From NCBI GenBank assembly GCA_033439685.1, contig JAUEDM010000004.1, forward strand, positions 3,596,001-3,660,000: DNA of 64,000 nucleotides. Direction: 5' to 3'. The notes beneath the pieces are model-generated. The model was not told the DNA's origin. It saw nothing but the letters and a program-made list of their open reading frames with translations, and searched no databases. The translations under genes and the position numbers were made by a program. Shown here in pieces: positions 55,580-64,000 of the stretch. The DNA is from Apodospora peruviana (lineage: Eukaryota > Ascomycota > Sordariomycetes > Sordariales > Lasiosphaeriaceae). The stretch's first letter is position 1. The number at the start of each line of letters is the position of its first letter.

Positions 55580-57743
55580 CTATGGTGCTATTCGATGACA
55601 ACAACCTCCCTCGTCGCCTGGTCCATCGCAGCCTCCGCCTGCGCCAAATTTAAACAACCCGGCACGCAACACTGCCCGACTTGGCTGGCCCGAACGGCTG
55701 GTCGGGAAAGACGAGACGACCTCGCACCCCAAGACCTCAACGTCGGTGACAGCAACGGGGTCGACGTGCACCGACACCGGGTGGCTCATCCACGACCAGC
55801 TGGGACCGTCGAGCCGCTGCTCCCACGTCCTGCCTGCGTACTTGTCATGGGGAGCGACGCCGCCCGCCCAGCCGAGGTGTTGCACCAACGAGTCCTTCCA
55901 GAAGCCGGTGACGAACCAGTCTCCGCCCTAAATCTCCTGAAGTTCCTCCGCCACGCCCGCCAGCGCCAGGTACCAGTCGTCAAGCACAGACAGGTCGCGC
56001 CGGCTGTACTCGGCCATGACCACCGCCCACGTCTAGCACTGTGTGCTGAACATGCTGTCGCCGGCATGATCACCTTCATCTTCCAGACCAGCAGCAGCAA
56101 GCGTCCCGAGATGGAACCGCTTCAGCCTAGCATATTAGCTACTCAGTTTCGAACTCAGCCGCAGTTCCGGGTGGCAGATACGTCGGCAATGCCGGTGCGT
56201 ACTCCTTCTCGCCGCATTTCAGAGTGACCTGGTACGAATCAAAGACGATGATCCGTGAAGACAACAGCGTCTCCTGCAGCGTCCAGGCCCTCTTGAATAT
56301 GGGCTCCTCGTCCAAAAAGTATGGTCGACTATTAAACGAGTTCCGCACAAACACCGCACCCTAAGACTTTGTTGCTGAGGTGGAAGGGGAGCTTGACGTC
56401 AGGCACGTCGACCTTGGCATCATCAAGAAACCCGGCGTACACACTGCTCGCGCTGCCCGCCATGATGGTGACGGTTGCATCCTTACAAATGTGCACCATC
56501 TGGTTGATCTCGCAGCCTTTGTCGGCGTTGTCGTCCTGCACGGTGCACAGCGCGTTGTCCAGATGTAGCGCATCCCCAAAGCGCGGCAGACCTTGACGGT
56601 ATCGGCAAACGTTTTGGGCAATACGGTCTGGTACTAGCTGCCTTGTGTAAGCCGCGAGCTTCGCGGTCGTGGTCTTGTAGGGCTGGTCGCCGCCCCGGCA
56701 GTAGCTTAGCCCGGCGTACTGCTCACCTTCTTCGAAACCCCCGTTGTTCATGTGCAGCCACATTTGGGAGTGGCTGTTTTCGCCAATGTCGACTACTCGA
56801 GTGGGAAGTCTTGGCGACCAGCGGCGGGGACACGACTTGTGGCCGCCGTCCTGACAGTCGTTGAGCCAGGTGCGAAACTGGAGAATGAGTTCTGGCGTCA
56901 GGGTCTTGTCCGGCCGCCGGCCGACGACATGTCGTGCTACCGGGCTCTCTTGAAGCGCCAACACACCAAGCTCGTGAGTATGGTGCGCCTCGGTAGTTTG
57001 TTGTAACGGTATCCGGACCTTGAGACACTCCAACCTCGGGCCCGGACATGGACGGAACGGGTGTATTATCATTAGCAGAGTCTTCAGACATCCCCCAGAC
57101 TCTGATAACTCCGTCCCCCGACGCAGACTTGCCGCACGTCACACACTGGGCGATCATCCTCCGTATTAGCTCGCAGAAGGCACACCCGCTAATCTTGGCC
57201 TCCAGCCGCACCTGGTCGCACGTGAAATGCTGGCATCCCTCGGGTCTCACCAGCGCGCAGAGACCCTCGTCCGTGCCCGTCATCAGCTGGCATTTGTCGC
57301 AGCAGTGTACTGCGACAACGAAATCATCTTCCTGGTCCCCCAAGTCCGAAGGAATGTTGTCGCGCGGATCGTTGTAGAAATATGATGATTTGCTCTTATA
57401 TCTCGGAAAGGTCGAGGCCCTCTCAGAAGTAGCAAAGGTGCCGTATTGTCCCAGCACAGGAGCCTTGAGTTTCATGCGGTGTGGCAGAGTCTCTGTGGCA
57501 GGACCAAACCAGCTAATTAGCGATACGGAAACCTAGACCTTGATGGGTCTTTATGCGCTCGGAGTTCTTGCAAATACCGAAGCAAGGGGAACGTTTGGTG
57601 ATAGAATCGCATTTGCAGTGTTCGCAGGTTGAGTTGTTGGAGACGGTCACCGGGATGAAGAGCCTGGAGTTGTAGCTGTCTACACTGTACTGTTGCTTGG
57701 CTCGCAGCCTTGTAGCCGAGCCAGGGGGGATATCAGAATACAT
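55580..57743 (-). pseudogene. HET-domain pseudogene, multiply frameshifted
   Basis: Read on the minus strand from about 57743: a possible first exon with CEHCKC and an intron (57539-57496, GTCTAG...CACAG) leads into MKLKAPVLGQYGTF and HFTCDQVRLEAKISGCAFCELI. After a frameshift near 57040 comes LNDCQDGGHKSCPRRW and the HET start YAGLSYCRGGDQPYKTTT, in which the usual Trp of CWGG is Arg. Two compensating frameshifts near 56620 and 56560 scramble the FADTVKVCRALGMRYIW region before VQDDNADKGCEINQMVHICKDATVTIMAG resumes. Another shift near 56350 precedes RAWTLQETLLSSRIIVF. An in-frame TAG follows EFQEI near 55927, before DWFVTGFWKDSLVQHLGWAGG and DGPSWSWMSHPV, the normal HET tail. The gene is dead but complete in outline, and its high residual similarity to family consensus suggests fairly recent loss. 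Confidence 0.82.
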
Positions 57744-58194
57744 GATCTACGCCCTCTAATACCCTGAATCGTAAACTGATTAGTACTACCGAGGCCTCGC
57801 TACGGACTGCTTTGCCTCTTCGCATAACCATCAGACTTCATATCTACCTAATTATACAGAGCGCTGACTCGTACGATGTATCATATCCTGTTCATACAGC
57901 ATGTGTTGCAAGTGCAACTGTGCAAGTTAGCAATGAGCAAACAAAACTGTTATTTTGTGGCTGACTAAAACATCGCATTTCTTTTCTGCCTGTTACTGAT
58001 ACTGGCTGAGATCTAAAATATCGCCCTCTTTTTTTCTTCTCTTTATTAATTCCGGCTCAAGCCTAAAACATCGCATCCTCGTCCCAGCCTTCTACTGATG
58101 CTGACTCGTACCCCGGAAGTGGTAGCATCCTCCATCCATCATGACTATGAAATCAGCCTGTCATATCATGTCTGGAATCCTCCATCCCCCAATC
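57744..58194. other. Intergenic region
   Basis: About 450 bp, lower in GC than the HET block, with repeated T- and CT-rich patches. No gene is supported. Confidence 0.5.
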
Positions 58195-58623
58195 TCATGT
58201 CCGACTGGGTGAATCCAAGTTGGCGTATATATACTCGTACTCCTCGTCGGAGTCACGCACGGCCGTCTTTTCGGGAGATCTTGGCGACTGTCGGTGTATG
58301 CTACCCCTGTTCGATCGGTTCGAGCCGCTCGAGGAGAAGCGATGGTGAGTCATTATGAACTCGCCCTGGGTAAGGGACAAGGCCGGGCGGCTTGGACTCT
58401 TCGAGGATGATGATAACGCTTGACCTTGGTTGTTACCAGTCGCAGATGTCTCGGTCTTCGGTGACTTGGGCGACTTCGGTGACTTCGGTGACCTTGGTCC
58501 CTCCTTCTCCATTTTCGCAACTTGTTGTGCGGAAAGGGTGCCCGTCTCAATCTCCACCGTCATGTTCTCCTTCACGTTGATGGGCTTCAAGTTGCCAGGC
58601 GTGGACTGCTTTGAGCTGGCCAT
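58195..58623 (-). CDS. Small Ser/Pro/Lys-rich hypothetical protein
   Basis: A single open frame of 142 residues from MASSKQSTPGNLKPINVKEN. The frame continues 76 codons upstream to 58851, but that part has no Met in good context and looks like leader. The protein is polar and presumably disordered. It contains a tandem run of the triplet SPK (RSPKSPKSPKSPK) near residue 45, typical of proline-directed kinase or histone-tail-like sites, and ends in an acidic EEYEYIYANLDSPSRT tail. No domain, signal peptide or membrane segment is seen. The function is unknown. The long upstream spacer of 2.3 kb is unusual for so small a gene. Confidence 0.6.
   Translation of the reverse strand: MASSKQSTPGNLKPINVKENMTVEIETGTLSAQQVAKMEKEGPRSPKSPKSPKSPKTETSATGNNQGQALSSSSKSPSRPALSLTQGEFIMTHHRFSSSGSNRSNRGSIHRQSPRSPEKTAVRDSDEEYEYIYANLDSPSRT
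58430..58500. repeat. Coding 9-bp tandem repeat (SPK units)
   Basis: Four near-identical 9-bp units (GACTTCGGT on the plus strand) encode the SPK triplets of the small protein. Slippage would change the count by whole triplets without breaking the frame. Confidence 0.7.
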
Positions 58624-60961
58624 GATGTCTGTGGTTGTTCTGACAGTGGTGTAAGCTTGGTATGTCTTGACTGATGTGGACAGGAAAGATCGAACTTCTT
58701 GTGGATGGTTTTGAGGATGATCTCTCAGAGGAGAAGTTTGACTTGCGTGGGGTGTCTGACCTCTCAAAACACAAAGTCTGACTCTGGGAGTTGAAGGTGG
58801 TGTTTGTGTTTGACTGGTGCGTTTGCAAAATGACTTGGTGGAAGAAAGCAAAACGACAGGAGCTAGACTTTCCGATCTCTATATAGTAAACCAGAGTGGC
58901 AGACATGATGGCTCATCTGAGTGAGTTATCCCATGTTTGGAGTAGATGGTGGTCACGTATAACACGGCTGTTCACTGTGAATGGCAGTACAGCAGCATGA
59001 GATGAAGTCGATGAACAAGAACCAACATACAACACGACTGTTCAAACTTCACGACGAATGGCAGAACACTAGACTAAGATGATTCAAACCGGCATCGTGA
59101 CTTACACACCCATAGTATTACAACTCACTTGAGCCCTTGCGTGAAGCAGCTGGGTTTTCTTTTGAGAAAACTTCTTGTCCGTCATGACGAGCAAAAACTG
59201 ATGAGATGAACAAACTGACACGCTCGTCTTATAACCAGCATTGCACTAAAACGCTGACAACCGTTGAGCATGAATTATTCAAGTTGTCGTCTGAATAACG
59301 GAAACCGACAGATATCCCGTGAAGGTACAAGATCAAAGGATTAACAACAAATGATGATTTGTAGCTCAGCCTTTGGAACTATAGCTGAAGATACTAACCT
59401 ACTAGTTACCATGAGGAAGGCAAAACAGATCACCAAAGATAAAGACATCTTATGATCTTATCTATGTATAGGACAAGTTTAAATCGCTCAATGTAATCAT
59501 CCCGATAAATTCCAATTCTCATATCCTCCTGGGGAATCAGCCCAGCAGTGAGTTAACCAATGCTGAACACACTCCTCAATGGAAGTGAGGGTATCTTGCT
59601 ACAAGGTAACCTAAAGCAGCTAACTGCAACTAAGTAATCAGGTGAATAACGTTGAGATTCAGACATACGATCATGATATTGAGAATCGACACAATCCATT
59701 CGGACACAACGGCCATAGCACGATCACCAGAAAAACATAACTGATCCCTTCTGAAGAGGACAAGATCGAATACTAGGTATCAACTGATCGTTAACAAAAT
59801 ACCACGGCTTTGTGTGTCACAAAAAAGGATTGAACTAAAATACCAAAAATCCAAGCGCACATCTCTACCTGGGGCGACAAGTACTTGATTGAAAGATCGT
59901 CATCAAGATCGCACATTACTTGAGGAAGTATATGGGTACCAAGCGATCCTTGAAAGCGCGGCTGAAATGTCAAACACAGATTGAATTAAACTGCCGAAGA
60001 CACACACAATGGTTTGTAGCGGCCCACTTGAATGTCGAAAAGTGACTGAAGTGCTACCCCCGAAGACAGACAGTCAGACAGCCGCCTCGAGCCGCAAGCT
60101 CGCACGGCTTGGTCTGAGCAGATTATCATCCAAACCGCAACCGATTGATGACCAAGTTAAGACACTGGTGACCAAAATGAACTTGAATTGACCAGCTTCC
60201 GAGTAGTCAGCTGAATAAAAAAGTCAGATTAGATAGACTAGGTACCTGGTAGCATTAGAAACGCTCCCTCACCAGATCCTGGCTGGTAATCGTCAGTGGT
60301 GCGCAGGGCATCAGAATTTATTCAACATCTAAAGAATACTATGAATATCTCAGAAAAGCAACCACGTCTTTCACAGGACCGCGGTTCAGTTCCGGCATCA
60401 ACGGGATACAGGACTTCAGATGGAACTGTAGCAATTCATCAACCATTCCCCGACCTCTGTATCCCAATTCCTCGTACGCCATAGCTACATCACCTATCTC
60501 AGAAGAGCAAGCTGCAACAGACGTTGGAATACAAAACTAATGCAATCAAGAAACTATAACCTTATCCATACCTAGCCAACCGAAGTCAACCATGCGCCTA
60601 TAATGAAGGCGCCCTGAATCCTTGCATTGAAACTCCGTTTATCCATAGTAATTAACCCAAACCCAACCTCGTGGTACAGCAACCACACGGTATGTTCAAA
60701 AGGGAAAAGCAAAGAGGGCCCTGATGCTTCAATGCCTGTTGTTTGCGAATGATTACATGCCAGATACACACCACACGATAGAATGCCGTGCCAAGCCATG
60801 CCTTGAATGCTAGCCATGCTGTGATAGCCTTGAGGAGAGAAGGAAAGTCAAGATACCTATTAGCAATCGTTAATCATCATTAATACAGTATTAAGGGACC
60901 TCATCGAGGGTCCTGTGTGCTCCTCGACTTGGTAGCGGAGCGCATATTTATATAGAAGCGA
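58624..60961. other. Lower-GC gene-poor region
   Basis: About 2.3 kb with visibly lower GC than the rest, many short AT stretches and no frame above 80 codons with a domain. Short imperfect direct repeats occur around 58960-59080 (variants of ACACGGCTGTTCA and GAATGGCAG). It may be decayed repeat DNA or a long upstream region of the small Ser/Pro gene. I cannot tell which. Confidence 0.5.
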
Positions 60962-63201
60962 TCACCAACGCCGACTATTGGACAAAATTAGCTCCAGCCC
61001 AAAAACAACAATGGGTATTGGAGAGGCATGCTTACCTGAAAGCTGCCGCAACTTTGACACGCTTGATTGGCGGCTTCTTGGGAGCCACCTTGGGGCGCTT
61101 CACTCTATCATCGTCGTCTTCATCTGCAAGGCCAAGTAGTCCGGCCTCCATCGCCGTAAGAGGAGATTCGCTGCGACTTCGACTCCGACCAGTCTCCTCG
61201 TCCGAGGAGATCACACTATGACTTCGACTGCGGGATGCAGGCGGGGATCTGCGTCTCTGGAGCGACGACCGGCGGCGGTCCCCGTTGCGATCATCATCTC
61301 GCTCACGGTACGAGAGTTGCATGTTCTTATCCTGCGAGTGACCGCTATGATATCCGCTGTCATTCCGCAGTTTGGGAACAGGTCCCCTGTCGTCCCGTGA
61401 GCGTGGGGAGTTCTCGTGGTACCGATGATCACTCAGAACCCTGACGCTCGTTTCACCAGGCTGCGGCGACCAGGAATCCCCGCCAACAATGTCATGGTCG
61501 TGTTTCCTAGCACGCTTAGAATCACGGCTATCATGTCCAATTCTATCGGGCGAAGTGTCGTGGGACCGTTTGTGGAACCGGCGGTTGTTGCCCGTGCTAT
61601 CTCGGTCATATCGGGAAGAAGGCGAGTCGCGGGTAAGGTAACCGTCTGGCGACAGGTGATGTCCCTTGCTCTTCTGGTCGCTGCGAAAAGCCTTATCTAC
61701 AATCCTTTCAGGAGTTACATTGCGCAGGGACCGCTCGATTTTGAACTTCGGTGGCAGCTTGATAGGGGCGGAAGGCGAGGGGGGGTCAGAGCGAAGATAC
61801 GTTGGGTACTCATGTTCATACCTTTCAAAGCGACGCATGATCATGTCCCCATATCGTTTGAAGACGGGGTCCTGCTTGATAATCGACCAATCAGCCGCAT
61901 CACGGACCGACTGGGCATACTCTTTTTCGTTCTTGTCGTCAAAGAATGCAGATTTGATGCATGTTGCATTGTATGCCGGCGGGATTGTTGGATCATCGCT
62001 GTACTGGGCCGGCAAGGGTATGCCAACGGGGTCGGCTGGCTTCGTTTCGATCTCAGGGAACACATGCTTGAGATCCTCCTTGGATCCCGGGTCCCATTCG
62101 CCATCTCCTATATCTTTTTCTACCTCCGGAACCGTCTCAGAAACCGAGGTCTTGTCCACCGCGGCCTTTGCGGGCTGCTCGTCGTGGGTAGCCCGCCATT
62201 CCTGTCGCCGCTCGTTACGACTTGATCCGTTCTTCCCCGAATGGTCGTTTCCTGATCTTTGCTTGTCTTTGTGAGAGTTGGGCCGTTTAGAGCCCTGGTG
62301 CTTCTGGTGTCTACCGCGATGGTTGTTCTGTGGAGGCGGCGGCTTCGGGGGAAGCTGTGGAGGAGCCGTAGGTCCAAACCCAAACGGCGGCGGGCTCCAT
62401 CCGGGGGCTGGCGGAGACGGGCCGGCACGAGGAGGCGGAGGGCCGTAGTATGGCGGTGCTTGCCCAGGCGGAAAACGATAGTCGGGAGTGGCAGGTGGCC
62501 CTTCAACTGGATAGTGCTGTGGGTAAGGGCCGGGCATAGGCGCGGGAGGTGGCGGCGGTCCATATTGCTGTGGGGGATATGCACCAGGAGGGTAGGAAGG
62601 AGGTGGCGGAGGGGCAGTGGTCGGGTAATATCCTGGCGCTGGGTATGGCGCCGGGTACTGCGGTGGTGGATAAGACGGCGCTTGACCATATTGAGGAGCC
62701 GACGGCGGGAACTGGCCGTATGTTGGCGGTGGCGGCGGTTGCTGGTAACTCCCAGGATATGCTGCCGGTGGTGGGAAACCAGGTGGAGGATATGATTGAG
62801 GAGGTGGTGGTGCGCCTGGAGGATATGTTTGAGGAGGTAGTGGTGCGCCTGGAGGATATGGAGGAGGTTGCGGAAGACCGTATCTCGGTATGGAAGGAGG
62901 CTGCGAGGAAGGAGGCGGGTAGCGCGTAACAACCGGACCTTTCTTGTCGTGGGACGAGCTGTTCCGCTCTGTTGACTGGCTTGGCTCTTGTTGTTTCCAT
63001 GATCTCTGGAGGCCACTATAAGAAGGTTTGTTAGTGAACGAGTTACCGGTAGGCTAGATTAGGGCGAGGAGCCTGGGCAACTAACGCAGGAACAGCTCTT
63101 GTGGGCTCCGGACAAGCAACAGTCCAATGCCCTCGTGCGCCGCAGTTATAGCATGGGGGATCTTGCTGCGCAGCAGATTGCCCAGGTGCCGTCGCCGCCA
63201 T
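60962..63201 (-). CDS. CCHC zinc-knuckle RNA-binding-type protein
   Basis: Three exons on the minus strand, 63201-63086, 63015-61036 and 60974-60962, giving 702 residues. Exon 1 carries CYNCGARGHWTVACPEPTR, a CCHC zinc knuckle at about 17-31. The splice (GTTAGT donor, CACTAAC branch, TTATAG acceptor) restores AVPAGLQRSWKQQ. Exon 2 begins with about 200 residues of Pro/Tyr/Gln-rich repeats, then basic KRPNSHKDKQR, an acidic EVEKDIGDGEWDPGSKEDL, a moderately conserved core (PAYNATCIKSAFFDDKNEKEYAQSVRDAADWSIIKQDPVFKRY) and a long Arg/Ser-rich region (SRSRSESPL). The second intron (GTAAGC...AATAG, 61 bp) leads to a 13-nt exon that changes the end from AAAFR to AAAFSRRW, which looks like a conserved terminus. 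Zinc knuckles and RS-like regions suggest RNA processing. An upstream Met at 63249 is possible. Confidence 0.8.
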
Positions 63202-64000
63202 TTCGTCTCCGACTCGAGCGGACGGGAGGTTTTGCAACAGGACGGACAAAAGAGCAAGATATAGTTAGGGAATGTCGTCCAAAAATGTACATGCAAACGA
63301 CGAAGAGTAGCTCAGTTGATAATTTCGAGAAGATGCTGGAAAGGAGCCAATGGCACCGGTATCGGGGTAAATCAGCGAGAGAGCACTTAGGTGGTTGTGC
63401 GGTGAGAGACCAGAGATCACGCTTGGATGTGCAAAGGAAGGTCCAGCCAGAGCCAGCGCGCGGTCTTCCAGAGACCGCCGTATGGACTGCGAAGCGATGA
63501 GAGAAACCGACTGGCCGGGACCAATGTATTGGCAGCGGGTAGCGATCGGTCCGCCGTGGCTCGAGGTTCGGGGTTTCAGGCGTAAGGCCGTCGACTGCGT
63601 ACTGGATGCCGTGTCCCTTCGACGCGCTCGCTCTCGAAATCCCCCACCGCTGTTCCAGTTGGCCTATAATGATGCAGCGACATCAAGAACACTGCATTCA
63701 ATCGCTATCTTTAAGGGAGTCGTGTGACTGGAAGTACGACCCCGGCGCTCGTCTCGATTCGTCGTATTCGTGGTCGTCGATTCTGTGGCGGCGCAATCGC
63801 AAATCCGAATGCCAAAAATCCGGGGTTGGAGGGTTGCCGTCCTGATCCCTTCAGCCGCTGTCGCCAAAACGGTCAAGCGGGGGCTGATGCTCACAGGTCA
63901 CGTGCCAGCAGCTCGGTCCTCGGGTGCCTGTGCCCTTGTCATTGCTGTCATCCTTGTTGCTGTCGCAATGAGCCGAAGCAGTCAGTAAAGTCAAGCGCCA
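63202..64000. other. Intergenic region at window end
   Basis: About 800 bp upstream of the zinc-knuckle gene. Overlapping frames of 60-130 codons on both strands have no domain and no splice-consistent structure. It probably holds the promoter of the zinc-knuckle gene and possibly the edge of another gene outside the window. Confidence 0.45.

Noticed and set aside
62120..63016. 298-codon minus-strand alternative frame over the Pro-rich part of the zinc-knuckle gene
   Set aside because: It starts at the splice acceptor of the real exon and encodes only Arg/His/Leu repeats from the shifted Pro codons.
1..64000. CRISPR arrays, bacterial operons, riboswitches or phage genes
   Set aside because: No regularly spaced repeats or prokaryotic gene organisation. 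Spliced fungal genes occur across the whole window.

Overview
The window is nuclear DNA from a filamentous ascomycete (Pezizomycotina, most likely a Sordariomycete). The evidence is short introns of about 55-90 bp with GT-AG ends and CTAAC-like branch points, long intergenic spacers, HET-domain genes, a Tc1/mariner pogo-type element, and fungal family markers (Sch9 kinase, Def1, secretory lipase). The species cannot be fixed from sequence alone. Gene models below were spliced by eye: each junction was checked for phase and for continuity of the protein family.

Layout. 0-8 kb: a DUF4291 protein (-), a two-membrane-span Kelch protein (+, four exons) and a putative mitochondrial protein of unknown function (-). 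9.8-16.4 kb: DEF1 (RNA polymerase II degradation factor, +) and an 819-residue protein with a HeLo/STAND-like N-terminus and a ubiquitin-like domain (-). 18.7-24.6 kb: two conserved metabolic/signalling genes, the AGC kinase SCH9 and glucose-6-phosphate isomerase, both +. 25.7-30.3 kb: a GMC oxidoreductase and a multi-pass membrane protein (+). 31.5-32.5 kb: a decayed RNase H-like pseudogene. 35-44 kb: a SET-domain lysine methyltransferase (-), a mitochondrial hemerythrin HHE protein, a secretory lipase, a 2EXR/F-box-like protein and a hypothetical gene with an unresolved reading-frame structure. 44.1-46.0 kb: a complete but dead pogo/Fot1-type DNA transposon with 41-bp terminal inverted repeats and TA target duplication. 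46.8-50.1 kb: two alpha/beta hydrolases with a tRNA-like element between them. 50.7-57.7 kb: a heterokaryon-incompatibility block of two intact HET-domain genes in tandem, with a third, frameshifted HET pseudogene facing them. 57.7-61 kb: lower-GC, gene-poor DNA with one small Ser/Pro-rich protein. 61-63.2 kb: a CCHC zinc-knuckle protein ending in a 13-nt microexon.

How it fits together. The left half (0-30 kb) is mostly conserved housekeeping: growth signalling, glycolysis, transcription-coupled proteolysis. The right half (31-60 kb) is accessory in character: pseudogenes, a transposon, secreted or lipolytic hydrolases, and non-self recognition (HET) genes. There is no CRISPR, no operon structure and no rRNA. 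The most noteworthy items are the HET block with its decaying member, the pogo element with well-preserved ends but broken transposase, the probable GC-AG intron at the start of SCH9, the tRNA-like gene with an enlarged anticodon loop, and the RNase H relic that has lost most of its catalytic residues.
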